Assembly: GCA_900314765.1 (NCBI GenBank)
Contig: OMWN01000037.1
Location: 1-64,000 of the forward strand
Direction: 5' to 3'
Origin: an uncultured Selenomonadales bacterium
Lineage (GTDB): Bacteria; Bacillota; Negativicutes; Selenomonadales; Selenomonadaceae
Length of the DNA stretch: 64,000 bases
Both the position numbers and the translations under genes were made by a program. The stretch's first letter is position 1, and each line of letters starts with the position of its first letter. Positions 8,135 to 16,810 of the stretch are shown piece by piece. The notes under the pieces were generated by a model. That model had not been told where the DNA came from. It saw only the letters and a program-made list of their open reading frames with translations, and did not search any database.

Positions 8135-10468
8135 TCACTTCGTGAAAAGCTCCACGAGCTCTCTCGCCTCTGCGGGGTCAACGCCATCGCGCGTGACGAG
8201 CTGCTCCTCATACCACTTCGCGACGTCGGCGGATGCCTTTTTGAAGCCCTCCGTGTCGATGTCCTCCGTGTCGGTCACGGTGATTTTGCCCGCTTCCTTC
8301 CACTGCTTGAGTATCTCTTCGCACTCGTAGCGGTTGATTGCGCGCTCATACTCGACGGCCTTCTTCGCGTTCGCGTCGACGACGGCCTTCTGCTCTTCCG
8401 TGAGGCTATTGTAAATGTCGCCATTCATGCAGAAGAACAGGCAATCATAGTATGCGTTCCAGAGCGAAATATGCGCCTGCACGTCCTGCACGGAGCCCGA
8501 TGCAATCGACGGCAACGGGTTTTCCTGACCCTCGACCGTGTTCTGCTGAAGAGCCGTGTACGTCTCAGACCAATTCAAATTCGTGGCGTTCGCGCCCCAT
8601 GACGCATACGACTTCATGAGAAGGTTCGAGCCAGCGACGCGAATTTTGAGGCCTTTTATGTCGTCGACATTTCTTATCGCGCGACGCGAATTCGTTATCT
8701 GGCGGAATCCATTTTCGGCGATGCCCATGCAATGAAGGCCCATGCCCTCGAGAATGTCCTTTAGCTTCTGACCTGCCGCGCCATCAAATTTCGCGTCAGC
8801 GTCGGCGTAATCTTTGAATGCGTACGGCAGCGAGACCGCGTTGAATCTGTCATCGAGCGCCGAGTAAATCAGATTAGAGTGCATGGAAACCTGTATCGGA
8901 TCGCCCTGCTTCAGCGCGGCGATGCCGTCTGGCTGACTGCCGTTCGTGAGCTGGTCGGAGAAGCCATCGACGACGACCTTCACCTTGCCGTCCGTCGATG
9001 CCGCCATGAGCGCGCTGAAATATCGTCCTGCCTTCGCCCACGTACACGTCTTGCCCGGCGAGCAAGCGAAGTGCCACGTCATCTCTGGCCACTCGACATT
9101 GCTTTTCACGGCGTCGAGCTTCGCGTCGTACTGCTCATTGTCGTACATCGCTATCTTCGACGTGCTGCCTGCGCCGAGCGCCATTGCGCCAGTGTGCACA
9201 TCCGCACGCGGGAAATACGTGTAAGCGAGCAGCACTACGAGCGACGAGGCGATGAGCGGCACGACAGCCTGCGAAATCTCGTCGAGCGTGACCGCTTTCT
9301 TGAGCTTGTCGATTTTGAGACTGATAGCCACGAAAAGATTGACACCGACAGGCGGCGTGACTTGGCCGATGGCGAGGTTCACCGTCGTGATGACGCCAAA
9401 AACGACAGGGTCGATGCCAAGCTGCTGCGCGACAGGGAACATGATTGGCACGAAAATATACATTGCGGAATTCGCATCGATGAAGCAGCCCGCGATGAGG
9501 AATATGATATTCACGACGAGCAGGAACACATATTTATTTGCCGAAACGCTCGCGAGGAGTCCCTCAGCCGCAGACGAAATGCCGAAAAGTGTGCAAACAT
9601 ACGAGAAAAGCGTCGCCGAGGCGATGATGAACATGATGCCGCCCGTCGTCTTCGCTGAGTCGACGAATATGGCGCCGAGGTCCGCGACACTGACATCACG
9701 ATAAATGAAAAGGCCAACGATGAGACCGTAGACAGCCGCGACAGCCGCCGCCTCAGTCGGCGTAAATATGCCGCCGTAGATGCCGCCGAGAATGATGACC
9801 GGCATCAAAAACGCCCAGAACGCTTCTTTGAATGACGCCAAGCACTCCGACATCGTGTGCGGCGCGTGTGATGGCTGTATGTTGCGCTTTTTGACTTCCC
9901 ACATGACGATGGCGATGAGTCCGAGGCCGACGAGCACGCCCGGGACGATGCCCGCGACGAACAGTTTGCCGACATTGTCGCCCGTGATGGATGCATAGAC
10001 GACATACGCGATGCTCGGCGGTATGATGATGGCAATGGAGCTCGATGCCGCCATGAGCGCCGTCGAAAATGCAGGCGTGAAGCCGCTCTCAATCATCGCA
10101 GGAATGAGTATTGCGCCGAGCGCTGCAACGGTCGCAGGGCCCGAGCCCGATATCGCACCGAATATGCACGACACGATGACGCAGACGATGGCCATGCCGC
10201 CACGATAATGGCCGATGCAATCATCGACGAATTTTATGAGGCGCGTCGATATGCCCGCCTTCGCCATGATATTGCCGGCGAGGATGAAGAACGGTATCGC
10301 GAGGAGCAATGTCTTCGATATGCCCGAGTACGTATTCGTCACGACGACCGCGAGACTCTGACCCGACACGAGTATAGCCGCGGCACTCGACGCGCCGAGG
10401 CAGATCGCTATTGGCACATCCAGCACCAAAAGCACGAAGAATACTAAGAAAAGGACACCTGTCACCAT
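8135..10468 (-). CDS. TRAP transporter: DctM permease fused to DctP binding protein
   Basis: 777 residues. About residues 1-420 form the DctM large permease of a TRAP transporter: many membrane spans, GAISGSGPATVAALG, TPTEAAAVAAVYG and NLAIGQVTPPVG. After the last span (LVVLLAYTYFPRAD) the chain continues into a complete-looking DctP-type solute-binding domain, with GLKIRVAG (the family's substrate-carboxylate Arg) and VEGQENP. No stop or start separates them. The start ATG overlaps the DctQ stop as TAATG. The C-terminal domain must lie outside the cytoplasm to work, which is plausible if the last helix exits there. The substrate is probably an organic acid but is unknown. Confidence 0.85.
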   Translation of the reverse strand: MVTGVLFLVFFVLLVLDVPIAICLGASSAAAILVSGQSLAVVVTNTYSGISKTLLLAIPFFILAGNIMAKAGISTRLIKFVDDCIGHYRGGMAIVCVIVSCIFGAISGSGPATVAALGAILIPAMIESGFTPAFSTALMAASSSIAIIIPPSIAYVVYASITGDNVGKLFVAGIVPGVLVGLGLIAIVMWEVKKRNIQPSHAPHTMSECLASFKEAFWAFLMPVIILGGIYGGIFTPTEAAAVAAVYGLIVGLFIYRDVSVADLGAIFVDSAKTTGGIMFIIASATLFSYVCTLFGISSAAEGLLASVSANKYVFLLVVNIIFLIAGCFIDANSAMYIFVPIMFPVAQQLGIDPVVFGVITTVNLAIGQVTPPVGVNLFVAISLKIDKLKKAVTLDEISQAVVPLIASSLVVLLAYTYFPRADVHTGAMALGAGSTSKIAMYDNEQYDAKLDAVKSNVEWPEMTWHFACSPGKTCTWAKAGRYFSALMAASTDGKVKVVVDGFSDQLTNGSQPDGIAALKQGDPIQVSMHSNLIYSALDDRFNAVSLPYAFKDYADADAKFDGAAGQKLKDILEGMGLHCMGIAENGFRQITNSRRAIRNVDDIKGLKIRVAGSNLLMKSYASWGANATNLNWSETYTALQQNTVEGQENPLPSIASGSVQDVQAHISLWNAYYDCLFFCMNGDIYNSLTEEQKAVVDANAKKAVEYERAINRYECEEILKQWKEAGKITVTDTEDIDTEGFKKASADVAKWYEEQLVTRDGVDPAEARELVELFTK

Positions 10469-10975
10469 TATGCGTTCACCTCATTCTGATTTTTTGAGCC
10501 CTGCTCTGCGAGAAAATCCTTTGTGTTCTCGATAAAATGAAGAATGAGGCAAATGCCGCATATAGGAATGAACGCCCAGAAAATCCAACGCGCAGCGTGC
10601 ATTACGAATGTATGCTCACCTTGAGCGTAACTCGTGAGCACACGCAGAAATCCCATGTACGTCAGCACAGCACAATAAACGATACTAAAAAAATTTGCGA
10701 TGAGCTTCTGCTTCGTCCTCGTTCCGCCCGTCAGGCGCGACGAGAAAATCGCAAGTCCGATGAGGCCCTCATCCTCTCGCGCGCAGAGAGCTGCTCCCAA
10801 GAGAGATACGAGCACGAAAATCGCTACAACCAGCTCATCCGCGAATGCGAGGGAATGATTGAAAACAAACCTCCCGACGACATTGGCAAACGTGAGGAGA
10901 AGAATAATCGCCATCGAAATAATCAAAATGGCATCCTCCACCTTCGCCAGTCGCTTCATGAATACTTTATACATT
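10468..10975 (-). CDS. TRAP transporter small permease DctQ
   Basis: A 168-residue membrane protein with four predicted spans and the DctQ pattern of NVVGRFVFNHSLAFADEL in the second span. It is the small membrane subunit that pairs with DctM in TRAP carriers, driven by a sodium or proton gradient. The ATG at 10975 is preferred because GGAGGGG lies six bases before it; a TTG at 10989 overlaps that site. Its stop overlaps the next gene's start by one base (TAATG), which implies coupled translation with the DctM-DctP fusion. Confidence 0.9.
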
Positions 10976-11087
10976 TCAATCCCCTCCAAGTAGATAGACT
11001 TTCACTATTTTAACGCAGCGCCTTTATTTTTGCAAGAGAATAAGTGTAAAAATGTAAACTTCTTATAAAAAAATTAGAGACCGCCTT

Positions 11088-11123
11088 AGGAAACGCTGAT
11101 TATTTTGGCTCATCAGCGTCTCC
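11088..11123. repeat. Hairpin made of AGGAAACGCTGAT and its inverted copy
   Basis: The 258-bp gap between IMP dehydrogenase and DctQ holds AGGAAACGCTGAT and, 11 bases later, ATCAGCGTCTCC, its inverted copy with one mismatch. The same terminal sequence bounds the core of the palindromic element at 2299-2456 and appears once at 58203. It may be a relic of the same repeat family. Nothing else was recognised in this gap. Confidence 0.4.
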
Positions 11124-11234
11124 AAAAAGACAGTCTCCAATAGCGTTCATCATGAACGATAATTTGTCAGAAAGAATCTATCAATTTATTTAATCAATCG
11201 AAAGTAACGCCATCACGCATTCACTCGCGCGAAA

Positions 11235-12737
11235 TCAGCGCGACGAAAGCGAGTCGCGTGGGATGACATCGTGCGAGCCACCCTCGACGATGCTGACAGA
11301 CGACACGAGCGTGAGCTTTGCTTTCTCCTGCAGCTCCTTTATCGAGAGCGCGCCGCAGTTGCACATCGTCGAGCGCACCTTCGACAACGTGATGCCGACA
11401 TTGTCATGAAGCGGGCCAGCATACGGCACATACGAGTCAACGCCCTCCTCGAATGACAGCTTCCTGTCGCCGCCGAGGTCGTAGCGCTGCCAGTTGCGAG
11501 CGCGGTTCGAGCCCTCGCCCCAGTACTCCTTGTAGAACGTGCCATTGATCTTAACCTTGTCCGTCGGGCTCTCGTCGAAGCGCGCGAAATAGCGGCCGAG
11601 CATCAAGAAATCCGCGCCCATTGCAAGCGCAAGCGTCACATGATAGTCGTGCACGATGCCGCCGTCCGAGCAGACCGGCACGTAGATGCCCGTCTCCTTG
11701 TAGTACTCGTCGCGCGCATTGCAAACGTCGATGAGCGCCGTTGCTTGGCCGCGGCCAATACCCTTCGTCTCGCGCGTGATGCAGATGGAGCCGCCGCCGA
11801 TACCGACCTTCACGAAATCAGCACCTGCCTTTGCGAGGAACAAGAAGCCATCGCGGTCAACGACATTGCCCGCACCGACCTTCACCTCTGGTCCGAACTT
11901 CTTATGAATATAATCAAGCGTGATGCGTTGCCACTCAGAGTAGCCCTCAGACGAATCGATGCAGAGCGCGTCAACGCCCGCATCCAAGAGTGCCGGCACA
12001 CGCTCAGCATAATCGCGCGTGTTGATGCCCGCGCCGACGAGATAGCGCTTGTCGGCGTCCATCAGCTGATTTTCGTTTTCCTTGTCATCCGTGTAGTCTT
12101 TGCGGAACACCATATATTTGAGGCGCTGATTTTTGTCAATTAGCGGGAGCATGTTGAGCTTGCTCTCCCATATAATGTCGTTTGCCTCAGAGAGCGTCGT
12201 CGTCTCATCCGCATAGACGAGCTTTTCAAAAGGAGTCATGAACTCACTCACAGGCTTATCGAGCGACATGCGCGATATGCGATAGTCACGGCTCGTCACG
12301 ATGCCGAGGAGCTTGCCCGTCGGCGTGCCGTCCTCCGTCACCGCCATCGTCGAGTGTCCCGTCTTCTCCTTGAGCGCGAGTATCTCACCGAGCGTCGTCG
12401 TCGGCTTTATGTTCGAGTCGCTCGAGACGAAGCCCGACTTGTAACTTTTGACGCGACGCACCATCGCCGCCTCCTCCTCAGGAGTCTGCGAACCATAGAT
12501 GAAAGACATGCCGCCCTCCTTCGCGAGCGCGACAGCCATAGTGTCATTCGACACGGCCTGCATGATAGCCGAAATCATCGGGATATTCAGCGAAATGGCA
12601 GGCTCCTCACCCTTTTTGAACTTCACGAGCGGCGTCTTGAGCGAGACATTCGCGGGGATGCATTTGTCCGACGAATACCCTGGCACCAGAAGATACTCTC
12701 CAAAAGTGTGTGATGGTTCCTCATAATAAAATGCCAC
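11235..12737 (-). CDS. guaB: Inosine-5'-monophosphate dehydrogenase
   Basis: IMP dehydrogenase, converting IMP to XMP with NAD+, the committed step of guanine nucleotide synthesis. 500 residues. The start is a GTG at 12737 with GAGAGGAG seven bases upstream; the protein then opens [16 protein letters not shown]. Paired CBS domains occupy roughly residues 95-220. The catalytic loop [10 protein letters not shown] holds the active Cys, and [11 protein letters not shown] and CSDGGI are barrel motifs. It stands alone on the minus strand, with the DctQ gene 260 bp downstream. A 180-nt possible structured leader with a terminator lies upstream, so it may be controlled by attenuation. Confidence 0.92.
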   Translation of the reverse strand: MAFYYEEPSHTFGEYLLVPGYSSDKCIPANVSLKTPLVKFKKGEEPAISLNIPMISAIMQAVSNDTMAVALAKEGGMSFIYGSQTPEEEAAMVRRVKSYKSGFVSSDSNIKPTTTLGEILALKEKTGHSTMAVTEDGTPTGKLLGIVTSRDYRISRMSLDKPVSEFMTPFEKLVYADETTTLSEANDIIWESKLNMLPLIDKNQRLKYMVFRKDYTDDKENENQLMDADKRYLVGAGINTRDYAERVPALLDAGVDALCIDSSEGYSEWQRITLDYIHKKFGPEVKVGAGNVVDRDGFLFLAKAGADFVKVGIGGGSICITRETKGIGRGQATALIDVCNARDEYYKETGIYVPVCSDGGIVHDYHVTLALAMGADFLMLGRYFARFDESPTDKVKINGTFYKEYWGEGSNRARNWQRYDLGGDRKLSFEEGVDSYVPYAGPLHDNVGITLSKVRSTMCNCGALSIKELQEKAKLTLVSSVSIVEGGSHDVIPRDSLSSR

Positions 12738-12892
12738 TATAAAACTCCTCTCTTCATAAATAACTGTTTCCATAAATGTATTTGGGCTATTTTACATCTT
12801 TTGCATATAAAAATCAAATAAAATTACCCCACGCCCCGCGCCAATCGCATACAACTAAAAATACCTCGCATTGCCTCTATTTTCATAGAATC

Positions 12893-12943
12893 AAAAAACC
12901 ATCAAAGCAAAAATCGCTGACCTTTTGCTCTGATGGCTTTTTA
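12893..12943. terminator. Bidirectional intrinsic terminator between divergent genes
   Basis: CCATCAAAGCAAAA pairs with TTTTGCTCTGATGG; six T follow on the minus side and five on the plus side. Both neighbouring genes, guaB and ilvA, point away from this gap. A terminator here therefore must end something transcribed inside the gap, most simply the candidate RNA on the minus strand. Confidence 0.7.
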
Positions 12944-13071
12944 GATGTGTCATGGAAAATCCCACTGCGTAGATTCCATTAAAAAATATACTCACCCACC
13001 TCAATGCCGCAAGCGGCACGACCGATGCATCAGCTTATTTTACATCATATATTTTTCGCAAGTGTTTTACT
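12893..13071 (-). ncRNA. Candidate structured leader or small RNA upstream of guaB
   Basis: On the minus strand a promoter-like TTGAAT, 17 bases, TAAAGT (13078-13106) precedes about 180 bases with several stems: TGCCG/CGGCA near 13008-13021, TGGAATC against GGATTTTCCA around 12953-12981, and a final terminator hairpin. It ends about 155 bases before the guaB GTG start. It could be an unassigned riboswitch or attenuator acting on guaB, or an independent small RNA. It matched no purine, T-box, c-di-GMP, SAM or SRP pattern I know. Confidence 0.35.
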
Positions 13072-13163
13072 ATCATCACTTTATCCATAAAACGCAAAAA
13101 ATTCAACAAACATTTGATGCGTATTGCACATTTTCATCGTCAACAGCCACAAAGATATCCACG

Positions 13164-13192
13164 TTGACACCATCGTGTCATGATGATAAAAT
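13164..13192 (+). promoter_or_regulatory. Sigma-A-type promoter of the threonine ammonia-lyase gene
   Basis: A perfect TTGACA (13164-13169), a 17-bp spacer and TAAAAT (13187-13192). Predicted transcription starts about 47 bases before the ATG. A GACAC-CATC-GTGTC inverted repeat overlaps the -35 box and could be an operator for an unknown regulator. Confidence 0.75.
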
Positions 13193-13245
13193 TCTATTCA
13201 TCGCAAAAAAGAAAAATACTGTATATTTGTAAAGGGGTAATACGC

Positions 13246-14508
13246 ATGCCAGAAAAGACAAAGAAGGAAACCGCAGAGGCAGAGTCGCCGGAGGCCGTGC
13301 TCGCACGCACGAATGCCGCCGACCTTTTTCATGCCGCACAGCAGCTCGACAACGTCGCCATCAAAACGCAGCTCATCGAGAGCCCATATTTCTCGGAAAT
13401 CAGCGGCAACACTGTCTACTTGAAGCCTGAGAATCTTCAGAAGACGGGCTCGTTCAAGCTCCGCGGCGCGTATAACAAAATCAGTCAGCTCTCGGAGGAG
13501 GAGCGCAAGAAAGGTGTCATCACCGCTTCGGCTGGCAATCACGCGCAGGGCGTCGCGTTCGCCGCGAAAAGGCTCGGCATACACGCTGTCATCTGCATGC
13601 CGGCCACGACGCCAATCCTCAAAGTCGAAGCCACGCGCGCATATGGCGCTGAGGTCGTGCTTGCAGGCGATACGTTCGACGACGCATCGGCGAAATCCGT
13701 CGAACTTCAGAAGGAAAAAGGCTATGTGTATATTCACCCATTCAATGACATCGGCGTCATCCTCGGGCAAGGCACCGTCGCAAAAGAAATCATCGACGAT
13801 TGCAAGGACATCGACGCCATCCTCGTGCCGATTGGCGGCGGCGGATTTGCTTCGGGCGTCGGCTTCGCGACGAAGCTCCTCAATCCGCACGTCAAAGTCA
13901 TCGGCGTCGAGCCTGCGGGCGCGGCATGCATGACGGAGGCATTCAACAAGCACAAAATCGTCACGCTCCCCTCTGTCGACACAGTCGCCGATGGCTGCGC
14001 TGTCAAGACAGCGGGCACGCTCACGTATGCTTTCTGCCAGAAATATCTCGACGAGATCGTCACGGTCTCCGAAATGGAAATCATGTCGGCGCTCCTCTCG
14101 CTCATCGAAAAACACAAACTCGTTGCTGAAGGCGCGGGCGTGCTCTCGCTCGCGGCGCTGCCAAAGCTCAAGATGAAGGGCAAAAAAGTCGCGGCCATAC
14201 TCTCGGGCGGCAACATCGACATATCAACTATCTCTGCACTCATCGACAAAGCACTCGTCGCGCGCGGCCGCGTGTTCTGCTTCGCCGTGCAGCTTCCGGA
14301 CAAGCCGGGCCAGCTCCTGCACGTTTCTCAGATACTCGCCGACGAGAACGCGAACGTCATAAAGCTCGACCACGATCAGACAATGGTGACAGACAGCTTC
14401 AAAAAGGTGCGCCTGACCGTCACATGCGAGACGCACGACGAAACGCACATACAGAAAATCATCGCCGCTCTGACGAAGGGCGGCTTCACCGTGGAGAGAG
14501 TGTACTGA
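13246..14508 (+). CDS. ilvA: Threonine ammonia-lyase (threonine dehydratase) with ACT domain
   Basis: A PLP enzyme deaminating L-threonine to 2-oxobutanoate, 420 residues. The PLP lysine is in GSFKLRGAYNK (about residue 71); the Gly-rich phosphate loop is GGGGFASG. The C-terminal 80 residues, from FCFAVQLPDKPGQL, form an ACT regulatory domain of the kind that binds amino acids. It could serve isoleucine synthesis or threonine breakdown (tdcB-like); one ACT domain and this length fit either. The start at 13246 has AGGGG eight bases upstream and a strong promoter before it. A single-gene unit followed by a terminator. Confidence 0.92.
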   Translation: MPEKTKKETAEAESPEAVLARTNAADLFHAAQQLDNVAIKTQLIESPYFSEISGNTVYLKPENLQKTGSFKLRGAYNKISQLSEEERKKGVITASAGNHAQGVAFAAKRLGIHAVICMPATTPILKVEATRAYGAEVVLAGDTFDDASAKSVELQKEKGYVYIHPFNDIGVILGQGTVAKEIIDDCKDIDAILVPIGGGGFASGVGFATKLLNPHVKVIGVEPAGAACMTEAFNKHKIVTLPSVDTVADGCAVKTAGTLTYAFCQKYLDEIVTVSEMEIMSALLSLIEKHKLVAEGAGVLSLAALPKLKMKGKKVAAILSGGNIDISTISALIDKALVARGRVFCFAVQLPDKPGQLLHVSQILADENANVIKLDHDQTMVTDSFKKVRLTVTCETHDETHIQKIIAALTKGGFTVERVY

Positions 14509-14545
14509 TAAATAGGGGCAAACTTCACAATCGAATCTCAATAGC

Positions 14546-14583
14546 AAAAGCCAGCGAACGCATCGTGCTCGCTGGCTTTTTTA
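14546..14583 (+). terminator. Terminator after ilvA
   Basis: GCCAGCGA pairs with TCGCTGGC, followed by seven T, about 40 bases after the ilvA stop. A-rich flanking on the left means it may also work on the minus strand for clpX. Confidence 0.85.
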
Positions 14584-14693
14584 ATGTCTGTAATTGTTGA
14601 CAACTATGTGCAAAAACGCTCGTCCGCCATACGTAAACATCGACGCAAAACCTTGTCACGCATGGCGCACAGCACTTTCTCCACTATTTTACT

Positions 14694-14714
14694 TTATCCA
14701 CAACTCTATCCACA
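14694..14714 (+). promoter_or_regulatory. Pair of DnaA-box-like sites
   Basis: TTATCCACA (14694-14702) matches the DnaA-box consensus exactly; CTATCCACA (14706-14714) differs at one base. They are direct, 12 bp apart, in an AT-rich gap between ilvA and clpX. No dnaA, dnaN or other origin gene is nearby, so this is more likely a DnaA-binding or titration site than an origin; chance is possible. Confidence 0.4.
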
Positions 14715-14780
14715 GCGTATAAAATAAACACGCTTTATTTTGCCCTAAATCTTAAAAATCACCTAATTTCATAAAACGTC

Positions 14781-16160
14781 TCAAACGCCGTACGCTTCAT
14801 CGATGTCGAAATCCGTGTCGAATTCGCCCACCTTTTTGCCGTTCGCCTTTTCGTCGTACTCTATGACCGTGCCCTGTGGCAGTAGCTCCACATCGGGACG
14901 CGCGCCCTCCGTGATGCACTTCTTCGTCACCGTCACGCGGCGTGGCTCGTCCGACTTCGGTATCTCAAACATCACATCAAGCATGACGTCCTCTATGATG
15001 CCGCGAAGACTACGCGCGCCTGTCTTTCTCTCTATCGCTTTTTTCGCGACGGCGTCAAGCGCCGCGTTGTCGAACGCGAGCTCGACGTTGTCCATCGCGA
15101 GGAGCTTTTGATATTGGCGCACGGGCGCATTGACGGGCTCCGTGAGTATGCGCCGCAGTGCCTCGACGTCGAGCGTCTCAAACGTGCAAATAATTGGCAG
15201 CCTGCCGATGATTTCTGGGATGATGCCATACTTCATGAGATCCTCTGGGCTCACGTGATGAATGAGTTCATCGTACTGCTTCTTGTCGTGCTCGCCCTCG
15301 ACCTTCGCTCCAAAGCCGATGCTAGCGTCCGAGCTCTGGAGTCTTTTCTCTATTATTTTCTCTATGCCGACGAATGCGCCGCCGACGATGAAAAGAATAT
15401 TTCTCGTGTCCACTTTTATCGTCGGTGCCTCTGGATGTTTCCGCTGGCCGCGCGCCGTGAACTCGACGACATTGCCTTCTATCATTTTGAGGAGCGCCTG
15501 CTGGACGCCCTCATGGCCCGGGTCTGCCGTTATCGAATTATTCTCGCCCGATTTCCTTGCTATCTTGTCAAACTCATCGAGATAAATGATGCCGTGCTCC
15601 GTCTTCTCGATGTCCTTGTCGGCCGCGTAGTAAAGATTTCTCACGGCGACCTCCACGTCCGCGCCGACGAAGCCCGCCTCCGTGAGACTCGACGCATCCG
15701 TCACAGCGAACGGTATGTCAAGGAGCTGCGCGAGATGCTGCAAAAGCGCCGTCTTTCCGCAGCCCGATGGGCCGAGCATGATGACGTTCGACTTCTCTAT
15801 CTCCGTGCCGTCCTTATGCTCATAGCCGTACTTCATGCGCTTGTAGTGATTGTACACGGCGACAGACAGCACCTTTTTCGCATGATCCTGATTTATGATG
15901 TAGCGGTCGAGATATTTCTTGATGAGATGCGGCTTGTTCCTTACGATTTTGTCATCGAGCGAGTCCGCGAAGTCCTGCTGCTTTTTCTGCTCGTTTGCTT
16001 CCTCGTGCGCCTCTATGAAATGGTATATGTTCTTCACGCAGTCCTTGCAAATGCCAAAGCCCGTCTGTGGGTCCATGATGGGCATGTCGTATTGGTCATT
16101 TACCGTGATGAGCTTCTTGCAAAAGCTGCAAACCTGCTGCATTGGTACTCTTCTTGACAT
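14781..16160 (-). CDS. clpX: ClpX-type AAA+ unfoldase (divergent)
   Basis: 459 residues. A zinc-binding N-domain has Cys pairs at 11/14 and 38/41, with a longer spacing and different sequence from usual ClpX. The AAA+ core has Walker A GPSGCGKT (130-137), Walker B IIYLDEFDK, pore loop GFVG, the RKH pore motif, and the IGF loop ASIGFGAKV that docks on ClpP. It should unfold substrates for ClpP. It starts at 16160 with AAAGGGA upstream. It stands alone, with no clpP or lon beside it; with the unusual N-domain and Walker A this may be a ClpX paralogue with its own substrate set. Confidence 0.85.
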   Translation of the reverse strand: MSRRVPMQQVCSFCKKLITVNDQYDMPIMDPQTGFGICKDCVKNIYHFIEAHEEANEQKKQQDFADSLDDKIVRNKPHLIKKYLDRYIINQDHAKKVLSVAVYNHYKRMKYGYEHKDGTEIEKSNVIMLGPSGCGKTALLQHLAQLLDIPFAVTDASSLTEAGFVGADVEVAVRNLYYAADKDIEKTEHGIIYLDEFDKIARKSGENNSITADPGHEGVQQALLKMIEGNVVEFTARGQRKHPEAPTIKVDTRNILFIVGGAFVGIEKIIEKRLQSSDASIGFGAKVEGEHDKKQYDELIHHVSPEDLMKYGIIPEIIGRLPIICTFETLDVEALRRILTEPVNAPVRQYQKLLAMDNVELAFDNAALDAVAKKAIERKTGARSLRGIIEDVMLDVMFEIPKSDEPRRVTVTKKCITEGARPDVELLPQGTVIEYDEKANGKKVGEFDTDFDIDEAYGV

Positions 16161-16247
16161 TATATCAATCCCTTTCTTGTGTATGACTCATATTATCAAC
16201 TATTTTAAAAATTTTTTCAAGACACCCGCACAAATATCGCCGAAAAT

Positions 16248-16277
16248 TTGACAATCAATCATCGCATGATGTATAAT
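16248..16277 (+). promoter_or_regulatory. Sigma-A-type promoter of rpmE
   Basis: TTGACA (16248-16253), an 18-bp spacer and TATAAT (16272-16277), both perfect hexamers. Transcription would begin near 16284, giving a leader of about 128 bases before rpmE. Confidence 0.8.
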
Positions 16278-16283
16278 ATTTTC

Positions 16284-16411
16284 CGCAATGGACGGGCTGC
16301 CGTCTGTTCGCCATGCTGCCCGTTCCCTCAAGCGGGATACGGGAAACCAATCCGCCAAAACGTGGATTGTATCATCCCATTCTTCGAGTGAGGGAAAGAG
16401 AGGTGCTAATA
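16284..16411 (+). promoter_or_regulatory. Structured 5' leader of rpmE, possible L31 autoregulatory element
   Basis: Between the promoter and the rpmE start lies a GC-rich leader with nested stems: GGACGGGC (16290-16297) with GCCCGTTCC (16318-16326), GGGATAC (16334-16340) with GTATCATCCC (16369-16378), and inside it CCAATCC with GGATTG. Ribosomal-protein genes often carry leaders bound by their own product, and L31 leaders have been described in several phyla. Whether this belongs to one of those classes is not known. Confidence 0.45.
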
Positions 16412-16618
16412 ATGAAAGAGGGAATTCATCCAAAGTATTACCCAGAGGCAAAGGTCATCTGCGGCTGCGGCAATACTTTCACGACAGGCTCGACGAAGCC
16501 AGAGCTTCACGTCGATGTCTGCTCGAAATGCCATCCTTTTTTCACGGGCCGTACGCGCGGTGCCGCCAAAGGTGGTCGCATCGAGCGCTTCAAGCAGCGC
16601 TATGCAAAGAAGGACTAA
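16412..16618 (+). CDS. rpmE: 50S ribosomal protein bL31
   Basis: 68 residues, the normal size for bL31. It starts [10 protein letters not shown] and keeps the zinc-type Cys set (C17, C19, C37, C40), so it is the zinc-binding form. The ATG at 16412 has GAGAGG upstream. It begins the conserved run rpmE-DUF1385-prfA-prmC but has its own promoter and terminator. Confidence 0.96.
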   Translation: MKEGIHPKYYPEAKVICGCGNTFTTGSTKPELHVDVCSKCHPFFTGRTRGAAKGGRIERFKQRYAKKD

Positions 16619-16634
16619 TCGCCGAAATGGCGTC

Positions 16635-16664
16635 AAAGACGGGATTTTATGTCCCGTCTTTTTT
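16635..16664 (+). terminator. Terminator after rpmE
   Basis: AAGACGGGA pairs with TCCCGTCTT through a short loop, followed by six T. It separates rpmE from the DUF1385-prfA-prmC transcript. Confidence 0.85.
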
Positions 16665-16810
16665 GATTCCCCGTTTCCGTTTAAATATCATTTTTCTTCT
16701 TTATAATATTGAATAGCGAGATAAATGTGATAAACTATTGTATTGTGAATTTCTAATAACGTCATGTTTCTGCATACTCTCAGCTTCATCTATGATGGGA
16801 GGAATTTTCT

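Noticed and set aside
12738-13060. T-box, purine riboswitch or SRP RNA in the guaB-ilvA gap
   Set aside because: None of the conserved motifs I know for these classes (for example the T-box GGTGGNACCGCG) is present on either strand.
14694-14714. Chromosome origin at the DnaA boxes
   Set aside because: Only two boxes, no AT-rich unwinding region of note and no dnaA/dnaN/gyr genes nearby.
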